DNA of 64,000 nt, from the NCBI GenBank assembly GCA_003344405.1, contig NOWV01000044.1:1-64000 (forward strand), written 5' to 3'. The DNA comes from Trichoplax sp. H2. Its lineage: Eukaryota > Placozoa > Uniplacotomia > Trichoplacea. Under the pieces are notes generated by a model. That model saw only the letters and a program-made list of their open reading frames with translations, was not told the DNA's origin and ran no database searches. Positions 27,300 through 40,254 of this stretch are shown here, one piece after another. Each line of letters opens with the position of its first letter. Positions within the stretch are counted from its first letter, which is position 1. Made by a program: the position numbers and the translations under genes.

Positions 27300-28599
27300 C
27301 CAAATCGTGATCCAAAGCGGCTACTTTTTTGCAAGGAAATGAGCCGAGAGGTGTATGATTCTAGTGCAGGATTGCGTGTACTCCAATACAGTATTGGAGA
27401 TGAAGATTGCGTACCATCGTCTCTCTGTCTGTACTATAACTCGTTACCAACTACAGTATCATGGACTACAGTACACAGCACTGTAGTCCAAGAGTTGGTA
27501 TTGTACAGACGCGCAGACGTACAGACTCTAATTCGTCTTGGAAGTCAGAGCTGCAGTACAGTACAGTACAGTAGTGTAGAGTACAGTACTATACACTGTA
27601 TCGGGTACAGTACACTACAGTGTGCAGTCATACAGTACAGTATATTGTACGGCCATGGACTCCAAATCGTGATCCAAAGCGGCTACTTTCTTGCACGCAA
27701 ATGAGCTGAGAGCTGTATAATTCTAGTGCAGGATTGCGTAAACTCCAATACAAGTATTGGAGATGAAGATTGCGTACCGTCGTCTCTCTGTCTGTACTGT
27801 AAGTTCTGTAACTCGTTACCAACTACAGTATCATGGACTACAGTACACAGCACTGTAGTGCAGGAGTTGGTATTGTACAGACGTGCAGACGTACAGATTC
27901 TAATTCGTCTTGGAAGTTGAAAGTCAGAGCAGCAATACAGTACAGTACAGTAGTGTACTATACAGTACTATATATTGTATCGGGTACAGTAAAACGTGCA
28001 GTCATGTACTGTACTGTACTGGCCATGGACTCCAAATCGTGATCCAACGCGGCTCCTTTTTTGCACGCAAATGAGCCGAGCGCTGTATGATTCTACTACA
28101 GGATTGCGTATGCTCCAATATGGGAGATGAGAAGCCAGTGACCGAGATTTCGTACCATCATCTCTCTGTCCGTACTGTAACTCGTTACCAACTACAGTAT
28201 CATAGACTACAGTACAGCACTGTAGTACAGGAGTTGGTATTGTGCAGACGTACAGACGAACAGTACAGTATAGACACTGATTCGTCTTGGAAGTCAGAGC
28301 TGCAATACAGTACTATACACTGTACCGGGTACGGGTACTGTACTGTACAGTACTGTGTGCAGTCATGCACTGTACGGCCATGGACTACAATACAGTACAG
28401 TATATTGCAAGATGTTACTGCGCGCGCGTACACCGACAAAATGGTAGTCCTATAAAATAGAGAACAGTACGAACTGACAGGCCTGTAAAAACAGACAGTA
28501 CGTTGTCTGTCTCTCCGACAACAAGAAGTACGCGTACCCATGCGCGGACGCGTACTCAGTACTCAGTCATGCCCTATACAAAATCCATGCAAAGTCCAA
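27300..28599. repeat. GTAC-rich tandem repeat block, left of the gap
   Basis: Units start with CCAAATCGTGATCCAA at 27300, 27662 and 28032 (spacings 362 and 370). Each unit has an opening segment with GCGGCT and GCA..AAATGAGC, then GATTGCGTA, a GTACC.TC.TCTCTCTGTC segment, ACTCGTTACCAACTACAGTATCAT, and a tail of overlapping ACTGTAC/GTACAGT palindromes ending GGCCATGGACT. The block is clearly richer in G+C than its surroundings. Open frames across it on both strands are products of the repeat, not genes. A 199-bp right-hand tail (28401-28599) recurs without visible difference at 29084-29282. Confidence 0.9.
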
Positions 28600-28619
28600 N
28601 NNNNNNNNNNNNNNNNNNN
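28600..28619. other. Assembly gap (20 N)
   Basis: A run of twenty N sits inside the tandem repeat block, so the true copy number and length here are unknown. Confidence 0.99.
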
Positions 28620-29282
28620 AATCCAAAGCTCCAAATCGTGATCCAAAGCGGCTACTTTTTTGCAAGGAAATGAGCCGAGAGCTGTATGATTCTAGTGCAG
28701 GATTGCGTGTACTCCAATACAGTATTGGAGATGAAGATTGCGTACCGTCGTCTCTCTGTCTGCTGTATGATTCTACTGCAGGATTGCGTATACTCCAATA
28801 TGGGAGATGAGAAGCCAGTGACCGAGATTTCGTACCGTCGTCTCTCTGTCCGTACAGTAACTCGTTACCAACTACAGTATCATGGACTACAGTACAGCAC
28901 TGTACAGTAGTACAGGAGTTGGTATTGTGCAGATGTACAGACGTATGTACAGTATAGACACTGATTCGTCTTGGAAGTCAGAGCTGCAATACAGTACTAT
29001 ACACTGTACCGGGTACGGGTACAGTACTGTATGTACAGTACTGTGTGCAGTCATGCACTGTACGGCCATGGACTACAATACAGTATATTGCAAGATGTTA
29101 CTGCGCGCGCGTACACCGACAAAATGGTAGTCCTATAAAATAGAGAACAGTACGAACTGACAGGCCTGTAAAAACAGACAGTACGTTGTCTGTCTCTCCG
29201 ACAACAAGAAGTACGCGTACCCATGCGCGGACGCGTACTCAGTACTCAGTCATGCCCTATACAAAATCCATGCAAAGTCCAA
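28620..29282. repeat. GTAC-rich repeat block, right of the gap
   Basis: The left end (AATCCAAAGCTCCAAATCG, GCAAGGAAATGAGCCGAG) matches the first unit at 27290. From about 28766 the sequence matches the third unit (GGGAGATGAGAAGCCAGTG, at 28121 in the left block), including its 199-bp tail. The copy therefore combines the start of the first unit with the end of the third. Confidence 0.85.
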
Positions 29283-29352
29283 GGTTGATGAAATCGGACG
29301 TTGGCAGTCATTTCTCTTCTAGTGCACTTAGCAACCATATCAACATCACAAA

Positions 29353-30761
29353 ATGGTGAGTCCAATTAGGCAAAAATAACCAGTAGTGCATGCTAGGATA
29401 AGTTGAAACTGTCTTCTATGTTGATTTGAACAATTTAATAATTTTGAAAAAGTCCAATGAAAGTGTTGAATTGCATTAATTACAGTCAGAAATTGAAGAA
29501 ACCATTAAACGTATACAATCACATAAAGGAGTGGTGGGTATCGTCATCATCAACCATGACGGTGAGTTCGCAAGCTACACGAATTACCTATTGGCATGGA
29601 GAAAGAGTAAACTTGTATGACTACAATTTAAAATCAATCGATTTATCAACCGTAGATGATACTCTTGTGATTGCTTTCTTGATAGGATCTTGTAGACATT
29701 TTAAAAATGTGAATAGAGTGTTCTACTATTGGTCGATAGTATTTTGACTCTCTAGATTAGACTTGCTAGTACTGGCTAGATGGAATACATCGTCTTCGTT
29801 TAGACGAGATACTACGTAATTTCTCTCCAATCACTTTACATTTAAAGCGACAGTAGTAGGATGAAGTGAACTGTCTTAGTGTAGGATAATCTAGTGGAAC
29901 GTGTCTTTTTAATGTGACTTTTTTAAGTCTACAGTATGAATGCGATTACCCTAGAAATATCCGATCAAGTTCTCACAGACATTACAAGTACAGTATTGTG
30001 TAGATTTATATACGCAGTAAGTTGGACACCTTTTAGATAGTATATATTATACTCCTTATAGACTAACCCAATAATCCGTCAACTGCATCATATCGATTGA
30101 CGGTATGTAGAGAAAATGTTCGGGCCCCCTTGCATGAGTATGTATGAACGAGAGTGTTAATCAAGTAATAAACACCAGAGTTGCAGATACACCTGTAAAA
30201 GGCAACTGATCACGAAGAATCGAAGCGTAAACTTAACAAGTCGCATCTATTTTATCCACTCTCTTGTACTGTACTAATGCTGTCAATGATCATTCTTTAT
30301 CCCGTAGGAATCCCTATCAGAACAACCTTAGACAATGCTTTGACCGTCCAATATGCTGGATTGATTCACAGTTTTTGCTCTAAAGCTCGCGGAACTATTC
30401 GTGAAATTGACCCACAGGTAGTCACTCACTTTGTTATTCCTCATACTAAAATATGATTCAACTGCGTATAATCATGAAGTTGAGATACTAAACTATCTTC
30501 ATCTCTAATCAATGATAGAATGATTTAACATTTTTAAGAATTCGATCAAAGAAACATGAAATTATGATTGCTCCTGGTAAGAGAAATCTACTTTAGATTG
30601 TTGCCGTATATGTTCTGTATTTTACAACTTTATGTCTACATAGTACGACTGCAGTCTGCAGCTGCAAGCAGAATATATACAATTCTTTTCTAACAGTTTC
30701 ACATTTTGACTTTTTAGATAAGGAATACCTGCTCCTAGTTATCCAAGATCCTAGCAGTTAA
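29353..30761 (+). CDS. DYNLRB: Dynein light chain roadblock, first tandem copy
   Basis: Coding exons: 29353-29355 (ATG only), 29486-29561, 30308-30417, 30519-30576, 30718-30761. They give 96 residues, exactly the length of human DYNLRB1. Roadblock/LC7 subunits dimerise, bind the dynein intermediate chain and help load cargo onto cytoplasmic dynein, including the intraflagellar transport motor. Family hallmarks are [15 protein letters not shown] near the N-terminus, [16 protein letters not shown]-type wording (GTIREIDPQ), and [16 protein letters not shown] followed by [12 protein letters not shown]. The first exon is just the start codon and is supported by the clean ATG|GTGAGT donor and the phase match to SEIEET. 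An AATAAA at 31086-31091 could serve as polyadenylation signal. This copy is the more divergent of the two from human DYNLRB1 in the middle region ([13 protein letters not shown]). Confidence 0.94.
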
Positions 30762-32388
30762 AATGGGACATATAGGTTTTTATAATGTACAAATGATTTT
30801 ATGCTGTAAATTTCCTAACACTACGCTACCGTTTCGATAGTATTGCAATCGAGGTGCGATATAGTCATGGGTAAATTGTAATGTAATGAAAATTATTCTT
30901 TTAACATCTTAATATTGTTCATGTAAGAGTAAATGTCTTGTTTGTCAGTATGTTTGTCGAAAATTTTGGTGTATCTTACAATAATTTATTCATAGCCAAT
31001 CATCTGTAATAGACTGTAGCAGTAGATAATGTTATAGTTGGAATGAAGCTATCTTACATAACTTTGTGATCTTAAAAGTTGCGCAAATAAAAATTTCCGA
31101 GTATTATAAAGTAATGGTTTACAGGTACAATTTTTAATCTTGTGGATGGTATCAAGACGCTCGTAACGTTAAGCACTGAGATTCCTACATAAGCATTAAC
31201 AGCAAGTTGACCGACACCTGAAACGAAAATGTAGCTAGTTCTAGCTATATAAAAATGACCATAATATGTACCCAAACATGAGCTTTACAGCGCTAGTAGG
31301 TCAAGCTATTTAGAGTATTCGCTGATGATAGCGCCTTTACAAATTTTAATAAATAAATTACTTGCATATCGCTAATCCAATAAGGCACTACTAGCTATGT
31401 TAAACATTGACGATATATCACTATCCCCTGCTTATCGTTAATCCAAGCTTTAATTGAGCTATTTTGTTCATCCCAAAAATGCTATACAGGTCAATACAGT
31501 TAGTTAGCAGTTAATGTAGAAATATACACTAGCTGCTGAGTGAACTGCAACCTCCCAGTTTGTCGCCTTAAGGAGTTGTAGATTAGTAATCCATTCCTAG
31601 TGCTTTAAACGCAAGTGCAACGCTATTGTACAATAATGCTTAGACGTAGCTCCGATATATTTGCTCATCTATTACTAGAGCCCGTATCCAGTACCTAAAA
31701 TGCCATACCAAGTCTGTATACTCGACAGTATATTAGGTGCTAGAATTATAAAGAGCTATCGTGGCTAATCTAGTATACTACCCAGGCAAAATTCTAAAGT
31801 CACAACACGTGATCAAGCTGCGTTGCCAAGATTCCATAGCAACGCTTTTATCCATGACTCTTAAAATCATTTTCTGTACTGTATACTAAATAACATGGCA
31901 ACCATACGGACACTGACGTTGAATTTATTAATTATATTGTGTTTGTATCTTCCCATTCCAAATAACCCTTTAGTGTTGGTAAATTATTTCGTTGCCTATA
32001 GTTTGATATTAAATCAAACATGCTATCGTGCACAGCATTTATACTCATTCTTGCCTACTGAATGAGTAGTAAATCTTACTGAGATGATTTTAGTATCTAA
32101 TCGATGCTAACAGTCGACGGATGGTAGTTATATACGTGTATGCATGAATACATAGTTTGATTATTGGCTAGCGGCGCTATAGTTTCTTAAACATTAAGGT
32201 TGGCCAAGTAGTAATCTGATACTTCAGTATAATACTAAATAAGGAACGACCATCAACATTCCTGACCTGCTACAGACTTATTAAAGTATAGCTGCGTATA
32301 ATACCGTTCGAAGTTGAAAAGACGACAAATTGACCTTGTTAATTTAAAAACATCGACTTTAATATCTTCAATATACAGTATAAAAGAT
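30762..32388. other. Spacer between the two DYNLRB copies
   Basis: About 1.6 kb of AT-rich DNA holds the 3' flank of the first copy and the promoter of the second. I see no third roadblock copy or remnant, and no repeat linking the two genes. The minus-strand frame at 31072-31275 resembles no family that I know. Confidence 0.5.
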
Positions 32389-33429
32389 ATGGTAAGATTG
32401 ATCTAGCTATTTAAACGTAATTATTTTATGCTTTTAATCAACGAAATCTTGTCGTGATTGCCAAAAATATTTTACTTACAATCATCGCTTGGGTTACCCG
32501 TAGAAATTATTTCAACCTGCACTAGAAAGAGGATTAGTACGAGCTTAAAGTTATACGAATGTTAATGAAATGAGGATGTTATAAATTTATTGCAACCATT
32601 TTATCATTTTTACTGCTCGATCGTTTACAATTTAACTTAAAGCATTACGTTTGTATAACCATCTGAAATGCAAAAGATGATACGAAAAGTTGTAATTATC
32701 GTAAAATATTAAGAAATTCTCGCATACTCTTAGGGTGACGTAGAAGAAACTTTGAAACGTATCCAAAGTCATAAAGGCGTGATTGGGATCATTGTTGTTA
32801 ATAATGAAGGTACGCATATCCTACTATGGTGGCTTTGACAATTAATCATAGCCAATGGATACATAAACTTATCCTACAGAATAGCGTTACCCTAGCCTTA
32901 CTAAAAGACTTAAAATTGTAGCTGAAAATGTACTTATCGTCCTTTTCGTAGGTATTCCAATCAGAACTACAATGGATAATTCTACAACAACGCAGTATTC
33001 AAGCCTTCTCCATCAGCTTGCCGCTATGGCTAGAGGAGTTGTCCGCGATGTCGATCCACAGGTGCCATAACATCCTATTATAGCTAATTTTGATATTGCC
33101 TCGAGTTTACATAAATTCTTTCTTCAACTAAAGAACAGTTTTTGATGCTATGCTTAAACCGATTATAAAACACTTTACGAATAAAATTAAAGGTATGCTA
33201 AATTCTAAATTGATTTCTATCACTAGAACGATTTGACCTTTCTAAGAATTCGATCTAAAAAACACGAAATCATGGTAGCACCTGGTACATTTCTATACTA
33301 TAAAATAACTCTAAGAACTTGACATCTTTTCATCTTACCCGATCTTAAAAGTTGCTATTATCTATCTTATTTTCGAATACTTTAGACAAGGAACATGTCT
33401 TGATTGTTATTCAAAATCCAAATGAATAA
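32389..33429 (+). CDS. DYNLRB: Dynein light chain roadblock, second tandem copy
   Basis: Coding exons: 32389-32391 (ATG only, inferred), 32734-32809, 32952-33061, 33227-33284, 33386-33429. They give 96 residues. Exon lengths (76, 110, 58 and 44 after the ATG) and phases are identical to the first copy 3 kb upstream, and the proteins are about two-thirds identical by eye. This copy is nearer to human DYNLRB1 ([33 protein letters not shown]). Its role should be the same: a dynein cargo-adaptor light chain in the cytoplasm and possibly the cilium. The start exon rests on ATG|GTAAGA matching the phase of GDVEET. A TATAAAAG lies only three bases before that ATG, which is odd for a promoter element and leaves some doubt about exon 1. 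ATTAAA at 33499 is a possible polyadenylation signal. Confidence 0.92.
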
Positions 33430-34654
33430 CCCATTTTAAACCGATACTCTATACGACGAAGTATTCAATATGATCAAGCTCACAGCTAACAACATTATAT
33501 TAAATATATATAATTTTCTATAGTAAAATTGGTATACTTCGACAATTCATGCTTACACTTTCTCTATGGTTCTTCTCCAATAATAATTTTTATTCCTTTA
33601 TTAAAATTATAATCGACACAAATCATGTTCATTTAAGAAATTACCTAAAATTGTATAGTGAATTCTATCATTACATCATTTCCCTTCTACAAATACAAAA
33701 CTGGCCATAAGCTGGATACTTTTTAATTTGGTTTGCTGGCTAGCTTCAAAAGTATATTAATTAATTAATTAATGTACAAGTAAATAAAATATAAGTCTAC
33801 ACTCTTTTGTGTGACTGTGCCTGATCTGTAGTAATGAGCTCTTCCTCTAATCTGGAATTAGTTTATTCGAACAGCATGCATACGATAGTACAGTATACTT
33901 ACTACTGCATACTTTACGGCTCTCTTGTGCTTGTATGCAGCGAAGAGACAGTTAGCTGTCAGTTTACTGTACATTTATTACTTTAGCAAAATTATACTCA
34001 TATACACAAACAAAACCATTATAGATGTGACTTATAGTCCCAGCTAAATATTTCGTGTATATTAATTGCTTTCCGCAAAGGCGTACTTAGCAAATGATGA
34101 AACAAGTGACATTGTAAAATCTATGTTAAGTAGCTCACTGGTAGCAATGCAATGTATGTTTGTTGCATTGTCATGACTAACCATTTATAAATCTATACTT
34201 TTACTAAGACAATTTATTAGCATATTGACGGTATTTACTTCACTAATCAACCGTGGTTAATAACATACAAGTAGTTGCTATAAATCCCGTATTTGCATAG
34301 ACAAAGTGAATAAATGTAATTTAACATAATCAGTTGAGCTAGTAAGATTTTGTATAATTAATTAATCAATTCACTTAATACTTAATAAATCCAAATTATA
34401 TACGACTATATATGTGTATGCAATTGTATAAAAACCCTTTTACATTTTCATTTTGTACCGTTTACAAATTAAGAGTGAAACAATAATTGATAAAAAGATT
34501 GAGCAAGATCAAGACATAAAACAAAGTATAGTACATCTATTAAGTCAGTGCTTACAGATCATTTAAACAAGTCTATTGATTAGATAATACAATCATATAA
34601 CTGTAGCTTACATTATCAAATACAGTTGTTTATCGAACAATAACAGCTGTAGAT
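33430..34654. other. Spacer between convergent DYNLRB and anillin
   Basis: This stretch holds the 3' flanks of both genes. It includes a short ATTA run near 33757-33773. I see no gene. Confidence 0.5.
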
Positions 34655-37600
34655 CTAAACGTCACAGTAGCTCGGTTCTTTACGATTTGAAGGTATTCTA
34701 CCCAATTGCCATCCTTGGATATCAGTTAACAATTGATTAATAGCTGATGTCCATTCAATTCTTTCCTCCTTGCAATCAGCGGATAGCAAATATCTAACAA
34801 GTAGGAAAATAGATTAAGTTTAAAGGATATAGCAATAATTTTTAACAACGACGCTAATGCTTGACTTACTGAACTTTAACTTGACCAGATTTGTTAACCG
34901 GTCGTAAATAGTGCATATCGAGTCTAAAAGTATGACGTCTGAAGCACTCTTCTCTAGGTAAAACGTGGACACTTTCGGTAACACAATAGCGCAAATCTAA
35001 TTTTGTAATGGGAGTCTGAAAAATTTGATACCAAACAGTCAATTGCAAAATAAAATTTTCGTACGCAATCACTTAATTATCTATCACAAGCGAATAAAAC
35101 ATACTTGACCCTTCTCTTCGTCTTCAGGATAATTCCATAAATTTATGGCGTATGGAGTTATTTTGCACCATCTTCGTCGCCATGTTTCCACGTTGTAACC
35201 TCCAATGTCATCGTGAACATTCTAAATATAACAGTAAATTTAAACGATTAGATTCGAGTCCTAATTTTAAATCGCATATCTAATCATAAAGTAACCTACC
35301 AAAAATCCCCGATGTTCGATAACAGACATTGGGTTACACTTTGTAGTAACGTGAATGTACGAAGACAAAGGTGACGGCTTGACGATCTATATTAAATTAT
35401 TTCAGAATATTACAATCATGGTTTGAAGTACACTTTTCACCCAATTAAACGAATGACATACCTGTTCTAATTCATAAGTATCATTACGTAAAGTATGGCG
35501 ATCAATTTTCGCTACTGCAATTAGTTCAAATCTCGTTTTCTTCAGGTTAGTATGCTGTGGAATATTAGCTGTTTTGGGGGTATTTGACAAGGAATGTGAT
35601 GTACTTCCTTTTGCCTAGTATTCATTAAGTTGAGAAATTGTTATCCATTAATCAAGAACATACAGATAAACTAGTTAATGAAAACTCTTTCCAGCTTAAT
35701 GAAAAGTCAAATTGCTGTAGTATCATCGATATACCTGTGAACGACCGGTCAACATGTTCATAAACTTCTTTGGTGTTTTTGGAGAAGGCTAAATGTATTG
35801 TTCAAATAGCTTTTAGTATGACTTTTTAAAGCTATATAATATTACGTCATAATAACTTGATAAATTACCTTTGGAAATAAATTTTGTTTTTTCACTTTGG
35901 GTGTAGTCAATTTGTTCCCTGACGTATTTCCCGAATTATTTACATTTTCAGTAACATTTTGACGCTTTAGTGAAAGCAAACAGATTTGAGGTTAGCTGAA
36001 GATTATTATAATGGGTTAAAATATGTCTACGAAGTATAAACTTACCAGACAGTAAATCTCGACTCTCAAAGATACATTTCGATTGACGTTTTTTCTAGTT
36101 TTAATTAAATCAAATAAATAAGCTATTGGCGTCGGTAACAGTAAGTGTAGAAACGAAATAAGGTTTATTCTAACACCGCTCCTCTAATACAACTTACAGA
36201 TTAATTTCATTTGCAAAGGCCATTTCTTTTTGTAAGCCGTCTCTTGTTGAATATAAGTTAGAGCTAAGTGTGGTCAATTGGTTATCCCGTACCAATACCA
36301 TGAAAGAATGAACTATATTATCTTGAGAAAATAATTAGGTCAATATTAATTAATGGCATAAAGCAAAATAAAAGTGAAAATTGAAGATGCTAATACTAAA
36401 GAGAATTAACAGTTACCATTTGATTCCGCAAGAAATTCTCGATTAAAAGGGATTCTAATATCTGGGTAAAACAAATTTCAAACACTAAGAGAATGTAGCT
36501 CATAAGAATTTTCATCCTAGAATGTATGGATAATTTTTACCTGATAGGGATAAATCTGTGTTAACTGGTCGAAACTCGGATTGGTTATGTAATACAGAAT
36601 CACTCATAGTTAAATTCGTATCCCCTCGAAGTCGTTGCACTTGATCTAAACATGCTTGATGGCGGGTAGCTAGAAGGCAAATAAAATGTATATAATTGAT
36701 ACATAGCCATAATATCACTCATAAAGTTCCTAAGGCAATGATGATACATGATAGCATCTTGTTATGCATTGATTTACCTGCAAGAAGAAGAGCTTTTTCA
36801 GCTTCAGCTTCTTCGATACTACCAGGATGACAAATTCCAAGAGCATTGCTTGCTTGAAACTGAATTGCTTGTTGCGTAGCCGCTTCTTCTAAAATGATCT
36901 ATCATTTTATAAAATACACGATCATAAGGTAAAAGGCTGTAAGGTTAATTTGCCAAAAAGTTGTAAATAATCTCAAAGTCAAATTATTCAGAGTACTTAC
37001 GCGTATATCTTCTTGATGCCCGTCACCTTTCTTTTCGGAAAATTCTTTTAATGATTCACCAGCCATTTTATTTAATTTTTGTTGCATGAAATTACCACAA
37101 AATATACCGGTACTAGCTCTGTTTGATATATCTGGAGTTGGAAGATTCAACCTTTCTTGGCTTCGGCTTACTGGTTCAAGTTCGCTCTTACGCTTAGGGG
37201 CGATGGGCGGTAAGTTTTTCTGATTGTCATGTGAAGAGCGTCGCTGTTGTGGAGTTGTATTGCTGCTTCTACGTTTCTCACTAGGTGCATTAGTTGCATT
37301 ATTCCGGTATGTATGAGGAGTGTTATGTTCAGAATGGTTGTTATTTGACCGTTTAGGAGGGACAGGAGGATGTCGCGGTAATTTGCGCCTTGGTTGGTCT
37401 TCATCTACAATTTCTGCGATCAATCAAAAATACAAAGTGTTACCTTTGCATGCCATTTATTAAAATAATAAATAATGTGTAAGTAAGACTGCAGGAATCT
37501 AATTCATTACTTTGAGCGGTCTTGGGTGTTTCAGTAGGTGGAGAAACCAGTCCCAAACAGAGGTCAAACGGTGTTAGTACATTCGACTGACTTTCTTTAT

Positions 37601-40254
37601 TATTCTTTAATGATGGGTGATAACCTAAATGAAAAGGTACTATTGGTCAAATAAGCCTCAACTCTGAACTAAAATTTGGTATTCCATCTCAACTTTTAAC
37701 ATATGTCATATGATTTAACAAAGATTATCATCAACCGGCAAATCACTACGCTATACCTGGACTGTTTTCATTTCCTACAGGAGTAGTTTTCGTTATTGTT
37801 GATTTATTTTCGCTAGACGTAGGCTGCACGATATTGTTAATAACATTTCTAGAGGAAATTCTCTTCTCCATAGTTTTAGCTGGCGATGGTGGAGATGATT
37901 TTTCTTCACTTTCCGATACGGACGATGTATTGTCATCTTCCTCTACTCTAAGAGAATCTGCATCTACAGTAGGACGTACAGTAGGCTGTACAACTTGACG
38001 CTTAACTTCTTCTTGGGGAGTCCTTACAGTAACAACCTCATGTTTTTCATCTCGTGCCGGTATCTGAGTAGTTTCATCTTCTGACTTTGCACAATTATCG
38101 AGATTACTATCATCTACTTCCATATCTTTGGATTGTTGAGTGTCATCAGTTGTCAATTGACTCTAAAAATGCGATGGTATAATGGATGTTAAAATCATAC
38201 CTGTGTAATGCTCCTACAGACTACAGTACGGCACGGGATATTGGCATCAATTGGGTATAGAACTATTGATCATTACTGACGTAAATCAGCTATTATTATT
38301 GATGTTATTGAACTATATTCAAAGTTGTTATACTGAATCCTAATTTAAATTTTTAGCTGATCTTAACTAGATTTATATTATCGTGCTCAGCTCTTCAGAG
38401 TAATATTCCTGCTGAATAGACACCTAAAATAAGTAATACGACGTGAGAGTCTTTCTTGATCTCACCTCATTTTGCGTGATACCGGAACTTCCTTGCATTA
38501 CTTTCTTACGTTCTAGACGTGAAGCTAATTCAGCTTGTTTTTTATTTCTTCGTCTTTCAATTTCTTCTTGCTGTTGTTTCTGTTGTTGAAATAGCATAGC
38601 CTTACGGGCTCTGATCGATTGGGTAACATTTTCTTTTTCCTGGCTAGAACTTTCATCATTGGTGCCATTGGTGTTCAAATCATTATCACTAACGATTGGA
38701 TCGCGCTTTACAGTTTGCTTGTTACCTACTTTGTTAAATCTAACGTAATAAATGAATAATAGACATACAGTGAGTATTTCAAGGCTATAAATTAGGCGCT
38801 TATTGTTAGGCTGTAGTAGTTGCTAATTATGCTATCATTGGATAAGCCAACTATATCACTGTGAGATAGATACTGTACAGTAAATAAAACCATGAGAAAA
38901 GCATAAATTGAGACATCAGATGAATAGTTATTGTTAAGAAAGCGTCTGATAATGACTACTCATATATAAACTGATGTATATATGACAATATAATACACTG
39001 CATATTAATTATGCTGTATATATACTGCCAGATAGCAAACTGTAGCAATGCTCATTTCTACCAGAGACTCTAAGGCAATGTCTACTTACCGCATGTAATC
39101 GTATGCGCATCTATGTATTAGTGCATCGCAATAAAAATATTGTACAGGTACATATAAAGTTATTTTCCAGATTAGTGACAAAACCTACGCTTTGCAGGCT
39201 TGCAGTTTCATTTACCTGTCAACTCTTTCGCGAGTATTGATGCAACGTCGTTTAGCAGTGTCGAGACGAACACCGCTAAAATTTCTTTCTCTATTATCAT
39301 TAACGTCATCTTCCCTCAATGGCCTCTTTCTTCTGCCATTTCCACTCCTAATTTCTTCAAGATCCTTCACCTTGCGAGCTAGATTCTCACGTCGTGCTTT
39401 CGTTCTTTCTAGTAATTTCTAATAGAGAGAATCAACTTGTTAGCTAATGAGTTAAACTGGTATAACCACTAAAATCAAAACAACAATCTGATCAGAAGCG
39501 AAGCAAAGCCATGGCAAGATGATTGTAATATCGATCATATCTCCATGTATACTGCATCATACATCATAGTATCGTATTGATAATATGATTACGATAGAAA
39601 AATTCTTTGCAATGTGTCGTTAGTGATCTTAATATTGTATTATTCATGAATAAACCAACTGTCATTGATGCTGAAGAGAAATAAACGATTATACTTGCAT
39701 CACTACTTTCTATCGTGTATTCAAATTATAAGCAAATTTATTTGAAGCAAGCACAATAAAGCATTTGCAAGACGTTTTCATGGTTTGCCAGATAGAAAGT
39801 TAAGTGGTAGGTGCGTATAGTTGACTTGATCCGGACAAACATAGGACAAAAGTGCATCAACGTCGTAGTGATTTATTTTTTATACTATCTTTTACTTGAC
39901 TTAGACATCGACTGTGATTGATGTTGAAAAAAAATGAACGTACTTGTAGTTGGTACTGTGACTGTAATATTAAGATCATCGTCATGCGAGGTTGTTTAGT
40001 CCTTCAACTTGACAAGTTTTCTTGCCATAGCAAAATGGGGCAAAAATGCAACCAAACTACGTCAACTGTGACGTTTACCATTGCCGTTATTGACACTCAA
40101 ACCATGGATTGCACTCATGGCTAATCACTTGCCAATTCTATTACTATTTTTATGGGTTTAGCGAAGCTTATTAATTAATCGATTGATTCTTGGTAACGAT
40201 GCTTCGACGGAAAACAAATTTGAAATTGCCTCTTACCTGTGTAAATTCATCCAT
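34655..40254 (-). CDS. ANLN: Anillin, cytokinetic ring scaffold
   Basis: Eighteen coding exons: 40254-40237, 39418-39216, 38739-38466, 38162-37757, 37624-37511, 37413-37001, 36898-36778, 36669-36541, 36461-36417, 36321-36198, 36094-36046, 35964-35869, 35788-35735, 35614-35462, 35386-35300, 35221-35105, 35015-34870, 34793-34655. They give 895 residues (human 1124). Anillin links RhoA, actin, myosin II and septins at the contractile ring. The N-terminus MDEFTQKLLERTKARRENL matches the conserved anillin start. A charged coil near residues 130-160 (QQQKQQQEEIERRRNKK) and a PPVPPKR SH3-ligand-like motif near 350-360 follow. The anillin homology domain runs from about 477 (IILEEAATQQ..ASNALGICH, EEAEAEKALLLA) to about 740. 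The PH domain (EHRGFL, WRRRWCKITPYAINLWNYPEDEE, SADCKEERIEW) ends near 880. The shorter length reflects a reduced middle, which should be mostly disordered. The gene is divergent from RPGRIP1L. Confidence 0.94.

Noticed and set aside
27339-29130. Many long open frames on both strands through the GTAC-rich block, rich in Tyr, Ser, Cys and Val.
   Set aside because: They repeat with the DNA units, occur on both strands at once and follow from the periodic TACAGT/ACTGTA words, so they are not genes.
27300-29282. Regular repeats considered as a CRISPR array or a satellite centromere.
   Set aside because: Units of about 365 bases without equal unique spacers, in animal DNA, rule out CRISPR. Only a few units are present, so satellite or centromere status is not supported.
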